DNA from: Cyclina sinensis
Taxonomy: Eukaryota; Mollusca; Bivalvia; Venerida; Veneridae
Length of the DNA: 64,000 nucleotides
Assembly (NCBI GenBank): GCA_012932295.1
Contig: JAAONU010000016.1
Coordinates: forward strand, 13,184,111 to 13,248,110
Direction: 5' to 3'
Shown here piece after piece: positions 36,556 to 48,748 of the stretch. The stretch's first letter is position 1, and each line of letters opens with the position of its first letter. The notes under the pieces are model-generated. The model was not told where the DNA came from. It searched no databases and saw nothing but the letters and a program-made list of their open reading frames with translations. A program made the position numbers and the translations under genes.

Positions 36556-36761
36556 GGTGGGCATCTGTCTCAAAGGAAAATGTAAGAGATCCACGAACGT
36601 TTAACTATCAAATAAAGAAGGGTCACCAAATTACACTTCTCGTTGTGCTTTATGATAAAGGTATTTACTGGTATGATGGGCTAGCAGGATGTCTAGGCGA
36701 TCTGCCAAAGAATTTCAGTGGCGAATGGTTTCCAATTCATGCACTGTATTGTGAAATATGA
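36528..36761 (+). pseudogene. Unrecognised coding-like fragment in the foldback centre
   Basis: The frame is open from 36528 and ends at a TGA at 36759-36761. From 36558 its 67 residues include NVRDPRTFNYQIKKGHQ, LYDKGIYWYDGLAGC and GEWFPIHALYC. Residue use is balanced and rich in W, Y, G and D, unlike the K/I/F/S-rich chance frames nearby. There is no ATG start, but a CAG splice-acceptor-like word stands at 36551-36556. It may be the last exon of a captured host gene or of a protein once encoded by the element. I do not recognise the family. Confidence 0.35.
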
Positions 36762-38389
36762 TCAACAAGCATAGCAATGATGTACAGCTTTCGGTACCCG
36801 TTTTGTTTGTTGATTGTTGGCCTCAGTTGAAACTCTGACAAGTAAACATTTGGGTAACGTTAGGTATACTATGTCTCCAGGCATAAAAGAAAAACAGCCC
36901 TTATTTAATTTCGTACTAGCTGGTCGCTAATGTTTTTATTATTGACATATATTTCATTTGTTGCGTTGTAATGCATTGTACCTTCATCCCCCACCCGGTC
37001 GGGACCATTTTGTTTTCAGAATTTTTCGTATTTGTCCCTTGTTTCATCGGTTGCATTAAAAAGCATTGTGACACTTCCACATCCCCTTCCAAACCTTTCT
37101 CACTCCCGGATATTTTCATTTGCCTCATAGTATATTTTTTTAATTATTACTTTTGCATTGTCATCCATGGCGACTACCCCTCAAACTTCCCCCATACGCC
37201 CCATCCCCCCAAAAAAATATGTTCCTCTGTTTCTGTCCTGCATTGAAATCTGTAACTATTCGTCTACCGAGCAGTTTAAGAAAGCAAATCTTATATATAG
37301 ATGCATTCATTCTCAAAACGTTTTTCTGGCTTTGTTGATTATTATATGTTGAATTTGTAAAATAATTTTGGGGAATTAAATGTGTATATTTTCCTCTGGA
37401 CAACTATATTTTTAATTTTATTACCTACTTTTAGTTTCTTAAATTCGATTTTATACTCTTGCAATCGTATCAAAAGCTAAATGCCACGTTTGCTGCGTAA
37501 TTCGCATTTGCATTCAGTTATTCATTTCGTTCGATATTTTTTTTTAACTTTTGAAGTTTATTTTCATTTTGTAACTGAAAAGGTAAGGAAGACAAAGGGG
37601 ACCCGTCTAAAACTTTTGTTGTTTTCCGGTCATTATCAGTATTTTTATCGTGTCACGTAGTTATAAAAGACGTAAAGCCACTCAGTCTATGAATTTGGTA
37701 TTACAATATACATAAATAATCATTTAGTTTATGATAATAAAGTTTAAATAATGTGAATAACGAGTTTTCGAAATTTCTGAGGTTAAGTCTGACTAACTTC
37801 GAATTGTGATACTCAATGGCCATACAAAGACTCTGTTCAGTAAAGAACGTAAGTAATCCTTAAAAGAAGTCTGGCGGCTCAAGAAATAAAACTTGTTACC
37901 ACCTTTAAGTGATAGCTCTCATATAATTATAAAGCAGGTGCGTTCGAATACTTATTCTCATGACTTATCAACAGATTTGTTGGGGGTCGGGGTTAGGGCA
38001 GCAGTCATCAACATGCCAAAATAAACATACGACGTAAATATGAAAATGCCTTTGTCCGCAATTAACATGTGTAAAAATGCTTGAACATTTAAGGCTCTTA
38101 GCCTATTCACACACCATACGTGTTGCGATAGACTTTTTGTCCATCCGTAGAATGTAGAAAGAAAAAGAAAGAAATGCAAAAAGTTTATTTACTACAATAT
38201 GTTTGTAACAACACGGATATAGATTGTTACAAAACTCTTATCAACAAGAGCCATATTAACATGTGTTTGCTTATTGGAAGAATGTATATGTAGCAGCAGC
38301 GCAACATAATTCAATTTTGGTAATGATAACTAATGGCTGTAGTAATTACAGATTTGAAAGCTAAAGGTCAATAACTGAAAAATCATGCA

Positions 38390-38840
38390 TAGTAGCGTTA
38401 TCATTCTTGTGCGCTGCACTCCTCCACAGTGAGATCTTTCAACCTATGAAGTTTCAAGTAGATACCTGCAATACTTTTGAGATAAGCTCGGGACAAAAAG
38501 TATTAAAAATAACAAAGGGCACTAAATCAAACATTATAAAAAGCAGAGTTATCATTCTTGCGCACAACATTCCTCCTCAATAAGATCTATCCACCTATAA
38601 AGTTTCATGTGGACATCTCAAAGACATTTTGAGTTCTGCTCCACTCAGGTGAAAATTAAGTATGAAAAAACAAAGATTATTAAGGGTAAAGTTATCACTC
38701 TTCTACACTGCACACCTCCTGAGTGAGCTCTATCCACATATTATGATGTTTCATGTTGATAACTCAAAGTCTTTTTAAGTAATGCTTTGAAAAATAACAA
38801 AAGGCAATAACTGAAAAAAACTATGCAGATCGAGTGATGC
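38390..38840 (+). repeat. Three tandem copies of an about 145-bp degenerate repeat
   Basis: Words recur three times in order: gttatcattctt, ctcctc, gatct or gctct then atccacctat, aagtttcatgt, then ataacaaa. Copies start near 38395, 38550 and 38690. They directly adjoin the right satellite arm. Confidence 0.75.
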
Positions 38841-38844
38841 AATG

Positions 38845-41800
38845 AAAAAGATTGCAGAGCTAGATGGAGAAATGCGACCCAGCTCTGCAATGATTTAAGA
38901 TTGCATAGCTGGATGTAAGTCTGCGACCCAGCTATGCAATGATATAAGATTGCAGAGCTGGATGTAGAGCTGCGACCCAGCTCTGCAATTATAAGATTGC
39001 AGAGCTTGATGTAGAGCTGCGACCTAGCTCTGTAATTATATAAGATTGCAGAGCTGGATGTTAGTCTGCGACCAAGCTTTGCAATGATATAAGATTACAG
39101 AGCTAGTTGTAGATCTACGACCAAGCTATACAATGATATAAGATTGCAGAGCTAGATGTAGATATACGACCCAGCTATGTCATGATTTGCAGAGCTGGAT
39201 GTAGAGCTGCGACCCAGCTCTGCAATGATATAAGATTGCAGAGATAGATGTAGATCTACGACCCAGCTCTGCAATGATATAAGATTGCAGAGCTGGATGT
39301 AGAGCTGCGACCCAGCTCTGCAATGATAAAATATTGTAGAGCTGGATGTAGAGCTGCGACCCAGCTATGCAATGATATAAGATAGCAGAGCTGGATGTAG
39401 AGCTGCGACCCAGCTCTGCAATGATATAAGATTGCAGAGCTGGATGTAAAGCTGCGACCCAGCTCTGTAATGATATAAGATCGCAGAGCTGGATGTAGAG
39501 CTGCGACCCAGCTCTGCAATGATATAAGATTGCAGAGATGGATGTAGATCTACGACCCAGCTATGCAATGATATTAGATTGCAGAGCTGGATGTAGAGCT
39601 GCGACCCAGCTCTGCAATGATATAAGATTGTAGAGCTGGATGTAGAGCTGCGACCCAGCTATGCAATGATATAAGATTGCAGAGCTGGATGTAAATCTGT
39701 AATTATATAAGATTGCATAGCTGGATGTAAGTCTGCGACCCAGCTATGCAATGATATAAGATTTCAGAGCTGGATGTCGAGTTGCGACCTAGCTCTGCAA
39801 TGATATAAGATTGCAGAGCTAGATGTAGAGCTGCGACCAAGCTCTGCAATTATAAGATTGCAGAGCTGGATGTAGAGCTGCGACCCAGCTATGCAATGAT
39901 ATAAGATCGCAGAGCTGGATGTAGAGCTGCAAACCAGCTCTGCAATGATATAAGATTGCAGAGCTGGATGTAGAGCTGAGACCCAGCTCTGCAATGATAT
40001 AAGATTGCAGAGCTAGATGTAGAGCTGCGACCCAGCTCTGCAATGATATAAGATTGCAGAGCTGGATGTAGTTCTGTAATTATATAAGATTGCATAGCCG
40101 GATGTAAGTCTGCGACCCAGCTCTGCAATGATATAAGGTTGCAGAGCTGGATGTTGTTCTGTAATTATATAAGATTGCATAGCTGGATGTAAGTCTGCGA
40201 CCCAGCTATGCAATGATATAAGATTGCAGAGCTGGATGTCGAGCTGCGACCCAGGTCTGCAATGATATAAGATTGCAGAGCTAGATCTAGAGCTGCGACC
40301 AAGCTCTGCAATTATAAGATTGCAGAGCTGGATGTAGAGCTGCGACCCAGCTCTGCAATAATATAAGATCGCAGAGCTGGATGTAGAGCTGCGACCCAGC
40401 TCTGCAATGATATAAGATTGCAGAGCTGGATGTAGGTCTGTAATTATATAAGATTGCATAGCTGGATGTAAGTCTGCGAACCAGCTCTGCAATGATATAA
40501 GATTGCAGAGCTGGATGTAGATCTACGACCCAGCTCTGCAATGATATATGATTGCAGAGCTAGATGTAGAGCTGAGACCCAGCTCTAGAATGAAAGAAAA
40601 TTGCAGAGCTGGATGTAGAGCTGCGACCCAGCTCTGCAATGATATATGAGTGCAGAGTTAGATGTAGATCTTCGACCAAGCTATGCAAAGATATAAGATT
40701 GCAGAGCTAGATGTAGAGATGCGACCTAGCTCTGTAATTATATAAGATTGCAGAGCTGGATGTTAGTCTGCGACCAAGCTCTGCAATGATATAAGATTGC
40801 AGAGCTAGTTGTAGATCTATGACCAAGCTATACAATGATATAAGATTGCAGCGCTAGATGTAGATATACGACCCAGCTATGCAATAATTTGCAGAGCTTG
40901 ATGTAGACCTGCGTATCCAGCTCTGCAATGATATAAGATTTCAGAGCTGGATGTTGAGCTGCGACCCAGCTCTGCAATAATATTAGATTGCAGAGCTGGA
41001 TGTAGATCTACGACCAAGCTATGCAATGATTTAAATTGCAGAGCTGGATGTAGAGCTGCGACCCAGCTCTGCAATGATATATGATTGCAGAGTTAGATGT
41101 AGATCTTCGACCAAGCCATGCAAAGATATAAGATTGCAGAGCTGGATGTAGAGATGCGACCTAGCTCTGTAATTATATAAGATTCCAGAGCTGGATGTTA
41201 GTCTGCGACCAAGCTCTGCAATGATATAAGATTGCAGAGCTAGTTGTAGATCTATGACCAAGCTATACAATAATATAAGATTGCAGAGCTAGATGTAGAT
41301 ATACGACCCAGCTCTGCAATAATTTGCAGAGCTTGATGTAGAGCTGCGACTTCAGCTCTGCAATGATATAAGATTTCAGAGCTAGATGTAGAGCTGCGAC
41401 CCAGGTCTGCAATGATATAAGATCGCAGAGCTGGATGTAGAGCTGCGGCCCAGGTCTGCAATGATATAAGATTGCAGAGCTGGATGTAGAGCTGCGACCC
41501 AGCTCTGCAATGATATAAGATTGCAGAACTGGATGTAGAGCTGCGACCCAGCTCTGCAATGATATAAGATTGCAGAGCTGGATGTAGAGCTGCGACCCAG
41601 CTCTGCAATGATATAAGATTGCAGAGCTAGTTGTAGATCTATGACCAAGCTATACAATAATATAAGATTGCAGAGCTAGATGTAGATATACGACCCAGCT
41701 CTGCAATAATTTGCAGAGCTTGATGTAGAGCTGCGACTCCAGCTCTGCAATGATATAAGATTTCAGAGCTAGATGTAGAGCTGCGACCCAGGTCTGCAAT

Positions 41801-44800
41801 GATATAAGATCGCAGAGCTGGATGTAGAGCTGCGGCCCAGGTCTGCAATGATATAAGATTGCAGAGCTGGATGTAGAGCTGCGACCCAGCTCTGCAATGA
41901 TATAAGATTGCAGAACTGGATGTAGAGCTGCGACCCAGCTTTGCAATGATATAAGATTGCAGAGCTGGATGTAGAGCTGCGACCCAGCTCTGCAATGATA
42001 TAAGATTTCAGAGCTAGATGTAGATCTACGACCAAGCTATGCAATGATATTAGATTGCAGAGGTGGATGTAGAGCTGCGACCCAGCTCTGCAATGATATA
42101 TGATTGCAGAGCTGGATGTAGGTCTGTAATGATATGAGATTGCATAGCTGGATGTAAGTCTGCGACCCAGCTATGCAATGATATAAGATTGCAGAGCTGG
42201 ATGTAGAGCTGTGACCCAGCTCTGCAATGATATAAGATTGCAGAGCTGGATGTAGTTCTGTAATTATATAAGATTGCATAGCCGGATGTAAGTCTGCGAC
42301 CCAGCTCTGCAATGATATAAGATTGCAGAGATGGATGTTGTTCTGTAATTATATAAGATTGCATAGCTGGATGTTAGTCTGCGACCAAGCTTTGAAATGA
42401 TTTAAGATTACAGAGCTAGTTGTAGATCTACGACCAAGCTATACAATGATATAAGATTGCAGAGCTAGATGTAGATATACGACCCAGCTATGTCATGATT
42501 TGCAGAACTGGATGTAGAGCTGCGACCCAGCTCTGCAATGATATAAGATTGCAGAGATGGATGTAGATCTACGACCCAGCTATGCAATGATATTAGATTG
42601 CAGAGCTGGATGTAGAGCTGCGACCCAGCTCTGCAATGATATAAGATTGTAGAGCTGGATGTAGAGCTGCGACCCAGCTATGCAATGATATAAGATTGCA
42701 GAGCTGGATGTAAATCTGTAATTATATAAGAGTGCATAGCTGGATGTAAGTCTGCGACCCAGCTATGCAATGATATAAGATTTCAGAGCTGGATGTCGAG
42801 TTGCGACCCAGCTCTGCAATGATATAAGATTGCAGAGCTAGATGTAGAGCTGCGACCAAGCTCTGCAATTATAAGATTGCAGAGCTGGATGTAGAGCTGC
42901 GACCCAGCTATGCAATGATATAAGATCGCAGAGATATAAGGATGTAGAGCTGCAAACCAGCTCTGCAATGATATAAGATTGCAGAGCTGGATGTAGAGCT
43001 GAGACCCAGCTCTGCAATGATATAAGATTGCAGAGCTGGATGTAGAGCTGCGACCCAGCTCTGCAATAATATAAGATTGCAGAGCTGAATGTAGTTCTGT
43101 AATTATATAAGATTGCATAGCCGGATGTAAGTCTCCGACCCAGCTCTGCAATGATATAAGGTTGCAGAGCTGGATGTTGTTCTGTAATTATATAAGATTG
43201 CATAGCTGGATGTAAGTCTGCGACCCAGCTATGCAATGATATAAGATTGCAGAGCTGGATGTCGAGCTGCGACCCAGGTCTGCAATGATATAAGATTGCA
43301 GAGCTAGATGTAGAGCTGCGACCAAGCTCTGCAATTATAAGATTGCAGAGCTGGATGTAGAGCTGCGACCCAGCTCTGCAATAATATAAGATCGCAGAGC
43401 TGGATGTAGAGCTGCGACCCAGCTCTGCAATGATATAAGATTGCAGAGCTGGATGTAGGTCTGTAATTATATAAGATTGCATAGCTGGATGTAAGTCTGC
43501 GACCCAGCTCTGCAATGATATAAGATTGCAGAGCTGGATGTAGATCTACGACCCAGCTCTGCAATGATATATGATTGCAGAGCTAGATGTAGAGCTGAGA
43601 CCCAGCTCTACAATGAAAGAAAATTGCAGAGCTGGATGTAGAGCTGCGACCCAGCTCTGCAATGATATATGAGTGCAGAGTTAGATGTAGATCTTCGACC
43701 AAGCTATGCAAAGATATAAGATTGCAGAGCTGGATGTAGAGATGCGACCTAGCTCTGTAATTATATAAGATTGCAGAGCTGGATGTTAGTCTGCGACCAA
43801 GCTCTGCAATGATATAAGATTGCAGAGCTAGTTGTAGATCTATGACCAAGCTATACAATGATATAAGATTGCAGCGCTAGATGTAGATATACGACCCAGC
43901 TATGCAATAATTTGCAGAGCTTGATGTAGACCTGCGACTCCAGCTCTGCAATGATATAAGATTTCAGAGCTGGATGTTGAGCTGCGACCCAGCTCTGCAA
44001 TAATATTAGATTGCAGAGTTGGATGTAGATCTACAACCAAGCTATGCAATGATTTAAATTGCAGGGCTGGATGTAGAGCTGCAACCCAGCTCTGCAATGA
44101 TATATGATTGCAGAGTTAGATGTAGATCTTCGACCAAGCTATGCAAAGATATAAGATTGCAGAGCTGGATGTAGAGATGCGACCTAGCTCTGTAATTATA
44201 TAAGATTGCAGAGCTGGATGTTAGTCTTCGACCAAGCTCTGCAATGATATAAGATTGCAGAGCTAGTTGTAGATCTATGACCAAGCTATACAATAATATA
44301 AGAGCTAGATGTAGATATACGACCCAGCTCTGCAATAATTTGCAGAGCTTGATGTAGAGCTGCGACTCCAGCTCTGCAATGATATAAGATTTCAGAGCTA
44401 GATGTAGAGCTGCGACCCAGGTCTGCAATGATATAAGATCGCAGAGCTGGATGTAGAGCTGCGGCCTAGGTCTGCAATGATATAAGATTGCAGAGCTGGA
44501 TGTAGAGCTGCGAACCAGCTCTGCAATGATATAAGATTGCAGAGCTGGATGTAGAGCTGCGACCCAGCTCTGCAATGATATAAGATTGCAGAGCTGGATG
44601 TAGAGCTGCGACCCAGCTCTGCAATGATATAAGATTTCAGAGCTAGATGTAGATCTACGACCAAGCTATGCAATGATATTAGATTGCAGAGATGGATGTA
44701 GAGCTGCGACCCAGCTCTGCAATGATATATGATTGCAGAGCTGGATGTAGGTCTGTAATGATATGAGATTGCATAGCTGGATGTAAGTCTGCGACCCAGC

Positions 44801-46626
44801 TATGCAATGATATAAGATTGCAGAGCTGGATGTAGAGCTGTGACCCAGCTCTGCAATGATATAAGATTGCAGAGCTAGATGTAGAGCTGCGACCCAGCTC
44901 TGCAGTTATAAGATTGCAGAGCTAGATGTAGAGCTGCGACCTAGCTCTGTAATTATATAAGATTGCAGAGCTGGATGTTAGTCTGCGACCAAGCTTTGCA
45001 ATGATATAAGATTACAGAGCTAGTTGTAGATCTGCGACCAAGCTATACAATGATATAGGATTGCAGAGCTAGATGTAGATATACGACCCAGCTATGCAAT
45101 GATTTGCAGAGCTGGATGTAGAGCTGCGACTCCAGCTCTGCAATGATGTAAGATTTAAAAGCTAGATGTAGAGCTGCGACCCAGGTCTGCAATGATATAA
45201 GATCGCAGAGCTGGAGTATAGCTGCGACCCAGCTCTGCAATGATATAAGATTGCAGAGCTGGATGTAGAGCTGCGACCCAGCTCTGCAATGATATAAGAT
45301 TTCAGAGCTGGATGTGGAGCTGCGACCCAGCTCTGCAATGATATAAGATTTCAGAGCTAGATGTAGATCTACGACCCAGCTCTGCAATGATATAAGATTG
45401 CAGAGCTGGATGTAGATCTACGACCCAGCTCTGCAATGATATAAGATTGCAGAGCTGGATGTAGAGCTGCGACCCAGCTATGCAATGATATAAGATTGCA
45501 GAGCTGGATGTAGAGCTGCGACCCAGCTCTGCAATGATATAAGATTGCAGAGCTGGATGTAGTTCTGTAATAATATAAGATTGCAGAGCTGGATGTAAGT
45601 CTGCGACTCAGCTCTGCAATGATATAAGATTGCAGAGCTGGATGTAGTTCTGTAATTATATAAGATTGCATAGCTGGATGTAAGTCTGCGACCCAGCTAT
45701 GCAATGATATAAGATTTCAGAGCTGGATGTCGAGCTGCGACCCAGCTCTGCAATGATATAAGATTGCATGGCTAGATGTAGAGCTGCGACCAAGCTCTGC
45801 AATTATAAGATTGCAGAGCTGGATGTAAAGCTGCGACCCAGCTCTGCAATGATATAAGATCGCAGATCTGGATGTAAAGCTGCGACCCAGCTCTGCAATG
45901 ATATAAGATTGCAGAGCTGGATGTAGAGCTGCGACCCAGCTCTGCAATGATATAAGATTGCAGAGCTGGATGTAGAACTGCGACCCAGCTCTGCAATGAT
46001 ATAAGATTGCAGAGCTGGATGTAGTTCTGTAATTATATAAGATTGCATAGCCGGATGTAAGTCTGCGACCCAGCTCTGCAATGATATAAGATTGCAGAGC
46101 TGGATGTAGTTCTGTAATTATATAAGATTGCATAGCTGGATGTAAGTCTGCGACCCAGCTATGCAATGATATAAGATTGCAGAGCTGGATGTCGTTCTGC
46201 GACCCAGCTCTGCAATGATATAAGATTTCAGAGCTAAATGTAGAGCTGCGACCCAGCTCTGCAATGATATAAGATCGCAGAGCTGGATGTAGAGCTGCGA
46301 CCCAGCTCTGCAATGATATAAGATTGCAGAGCTGGATGTAGGTCTGTAATTATATAAGATTGCATAGCTGGATGTAAGTCTGCGACCCAGGTCTGCAATG
46401 ATATAAGATTGCAGAGCTGGATGTAGAGCTGTGACCCAGCTCTGCAATGACTTAAGATTGCAGAGCTGAATGTAGAGCTGCGACCCAGCTCTGCAATGAT
46501 ATAAGATTGCAGAGCTGGATGTAGAGCTGCGACCCAGCTCTGCAATGATGTAAGATTGCAGAGCTGGATGTAGAGCTGCGACCCAGCTCTGCAATGATAT
46601 AAGATCGCAGAGCTAGATGTAGAGGT
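38845..46626 (-). repeat. 49-bp satellite, right arm, about 158 monomers
   Basis: Same monomer as the left arm, in reverse orientation, about 7.8 kb against about 3.0 kb on the left. The outermost part is the cleanest and the inner edge near 38845-39200 the most variable. Variant monomers (accaagctatacaatg, tttgcagagcttgatgt, ttctgtaattatataag) recur in fixed order, which reveals higher-order copies: about 39600-41650 against 42620-44650 with a shift near 3023 bases, and 41252-41608 against 41639-41995 with a shift of 387. Open frames of up to 225 codons on the minus strand are repeat by-products. Confidence 0.95.
39600..44650 (-). repeat. Higher-order duplication inside the right arm (about 3.02-kb shift)
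   Basis: Rare variant monomers occur in the same order at positions 3017-3023 bases apart: 40287 and 43304, 40877 and 43900, about 41268 and 44291. The copies differ by single bases and by small losses, for example a shortened monomer at 44298. A separate nearby 387-bp tandem pair (41252-41995) lies between them. Confidence 0.8.
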
Positions 46627-46659
46627 GCGATCTATGTGCCAACTTCACGTTCATTAAGT
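46623..46659 (-). repeat. Foldback terminal inverted repeat, right
   Basis: Reverse complement of the left end: TGCGATCTATGTGCC, then AACTTCACGTTCATTAA, then GT at the edge. Confidence 0.85.
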
Positions 46660-46663
46660 TTTA
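46660..46663. repeat. Foldback target duplication, right (TTTA)
   Basis: Partner of 32260-32263. Confidence 0.7.
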
Positions 46664-47509
46664 AGGGTTACGCGATACATGGAATTAATCGGGTATTACT
46701 AATTTTGCAGAAAAGCTTGGTTAAGGCAGAAATTTACAAAATATTATTTTGAAGACTGTCTTTAAACATTTTGTAGTTTCGTGTCCCTTGAAATATTTAA
46801 GGATGACATTCAGAAGCTGGCCACTTTCAGACTTGCTTCAAATTACAAATTACATTTCAGGGTATTTGATCATGGAAGTTTGTGACCAAAACCGTTACAG
46901 TGCTTTTGAAATTACTAATTATATCATCGCACGCCTATTATCGTACATTTGTGTTCAGTTGTCAGATAAGGGCTTCCTTGAACTGAAATAAGTAAATATC
47001 GTTACTTACTGTTTAATATCAGCATAAGGTCCATAAACACGGGCCATGTCAGCGCTACTTGGATAACACAGTTGTCTTTTGTTACTTAGGTATTAAAGTA
47101 AAATAAAAAAAGGAGTGGACGCCACTAATGTTTTAAATCCAGCTATGTGATTGCAACATCAAGACTAATAGACACGGAAAAGGATAATTATAAATAGCGG
47201 TTCAAACTTCCAAAGAATACGTCGTACTTAATTTCAAAATAATTTTTATGCTATAAAATTTAGGTAAATGTTAAGATTATTGCTTTGGATAAAAATAGAA
47301 GTATTTTGGTAATAAAATATTTTCATTTTGAATGCGTAGTAAAATAGTATATTGGTATGGTATAATAAAATGTAATAATATAAGAAATCACAAAGGCAAA
47401 CCTATTGAAACAGTCATCTGGCAGACATGGCCAGAAACTTTTGCACACGGACGGCACCGCATCAATATCACCAAAAATACTGAACTACTTGGGTACTTTA
47501 TTGTCTGTA

Positions 47510-47640
47510 AGAAGTTAGCAGAATAGCATAACAGCAGAATAGCAGAACAACTCAAGCAGAGTAGCAGAATGGCAGAATAGCAGAACAACTCCAACAGAAT
47601 ATCAGAATGGCAGAATAGCAGAACAATTTTCAAAAAGACA
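47510..47640 (+). repeat. CAGAATAG/CAGAACAACT tandem repeat, U2 only
   Basis: Irregular repeats of agcagaatagcagaac with caactc or caacag spacers. U3 has none at this place (about 56430), where the flanks run directly together, so about 200 bases here are specific to U2. Confidence 0.8.
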
Positions 47641-48067
47641 AAACGTATAATTCAGATTTATAGGTATCTATCAAAGTTTGCCTTTATTACATATAGTAAT
47701 CCGCTTTAAATTTACTAATAACGGATATGAAGTGTTCGATAGAATCAGACTACGACATATTTTATAGGAGACATATACTGAATAAACCAACATATATCTA
47801 ACATATTTTTATTATTATAAACATCACCGATATAATGTGTGGTCCATCTGAGAAATGTTAACATGAAACAACTATAAGACGGTTCAAAGTAAGGAAATTA
47901 AAAGTCATACTTTCCCTTATGACGCAATCGTTAAGAATTCTAAAACATACTGCTACCCGTGTTTCACTTTTTTTCTCGTTTTTGAGACAATGTACGAAAT
48001 GCAGTTGCTAACACAGATAAACTTTAAAACAGAACGTAGTTAGATTCAGACAAAACTCTTCCAGACC

Positions 48068-48115
48068 TTTTTTCTTTTTTTTTTTTTTTTTTTTTTTTTG
48101 GGGGGGGGGGGGGGA
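48068..48115. repeat. Long T run followed by G run
   Basis: About thirty T, interrupted by one C, followed by about seventeen G. U3 has a much shorter version at 56813-56842. Such runs are sequencing- and replication-prone. Confidence 0.9.
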
Positions 48116-48681
48116 TGGGGAGAGGGGAAGGCTGCCAGGACCTGGCTATTGAGACACTTGAGAGACACTTGATTATAAATAAACAATAAACCTATAACTT
48201 GTCTGATCTTTGCTATAAACACAATTATTTTCACTTCGTTTGACGTGTAAAAACTGTTTTATTGGAAATCCATTGGATTTATGAGATGTACCATGTAAAT
48301 TATCTATGAAAATTATTGTTTGTGTCAAAGATAATTGTTGTAAACTGTTGATAACACAATTTATTTGTCCTGAGGTAGCTGTAGTTCACATTTCGTTAAA
48401 TTCACCACTTTATGTCAATATCAACAGATAAAGATAAATTTATATAAAACAAGTTAGCGCTCCATTAGAGCTAAACCGTAGTAGTATAGAATAAGTCTCA
48501 GGGTGTTAATGTTAGTGTGTATTATTTTCCTGGTTTATAGAAAGTCCATAGCCAGCTAGAGACATTTTGTTTGACTTATGACGGCATGTTATTGAAAAGA
48601 AAGTTGCATATCAAAAGACTTAAGACTCTTACGAACATGAGAGTCCGTAACAGAAAGATAAAATGCATCTAAGAATACACA

Positions 48682-48748
48682 ACCCAGAGAGGGAGTCGAA
48701 CTCCGACCTCCCGCGTGACGCGCCAATACTCTAACCATCGAGACAAAG
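48682..48748 (-). mobile_element. tRNA-Asp-like SINE head (U2)
   Basis: Copy of the U1 element at 26059-26124, with GCGTCACGCGGGAG and GAGTTCGACTCC intact and small changes in the A-box region. Confidence 0.7.

Larger units (their letters stand above)
35561..38840. other. Central region of the giant foldback
   Basis: About 3.3 kb of non-satellite DNA between the arms. It contains a tRNA-like SINE remnant, a 68-codon coding-like fragment and three tandem copies of an about 145-bp repeat, described separately. Other open frames (36100-36393 at 97 codons, 36971-37246 at 91 codons) show no recognised domain. Nothing resembles a transposase, integrase, RT or helicase. Confidence 0.7.
32264..46659. 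mobile_element. Giant foldback element, about 14.4 kb
   Basis: Between gagcaattta and tttaagggttacgcg in U2 lies about 14.4 kb that is absent at the same point in U3 (55581-55600), so it is an insertion. Its ends are inverted copies: TTAATGAACGTGAAGTTGG and on through GCACATAGATCGCA at the left, the reverse complement at the right, with about one mismatch in the outer hundred bases. Inside, each arm is a long array of the same 49-bp satellite, in opposite orientation, around a centre of about 3.3 kb. This is the layout of Drosophila FB-type foldback elements, with satellite arms, but the sequence is unrelated as far as I can see. I find no transposase, so it is probably non-autonomous. Confidence 0.92.
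46664..48235. other. U2 segment shared with U3, no recognised gene
   Basis: Colinear with 55593-56962. An 80-codon plus-strand frame (46749-46991, and 55678-55920 in U3) is open in both, but the few differences change amino acids as often as expected without selection (K/M, F/I, L/S, Y/C), so I do not call a gene. U1 lacks this segment. Confidence 0.6.

Noticed and set aside
32333..46594. Dozens of long overlapping open frames (up to 301 codons) as a repeat-protein gene family
   Set aside because: All lie within the 49-bp satellite and translate its three frames in turn. Starts fall at the recurring ATTGCAG/ATG words at no fixed place, and overlapping frames are equally open.
32264..46659. 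Inverted arms as a hairpin assembly artefact
   Set aside because: The arms differ in length, monomer order and variant content, and only the outer ends are nearly identical. A library or assembly hairpin would give matching arms.
46749..46991. 80-codon frame shared with 55678-55920 as a small gene
   Set aside because: The flanking noncoding DNA is equally similar between the units, and the differences within the frame change amino acids without restraint.
48068..48115. G-quadruplex regulatory element
   Set aside because: The G run is a homopolymer of variable length between units, without separate G tracts and loops, and there is no gene next to it.
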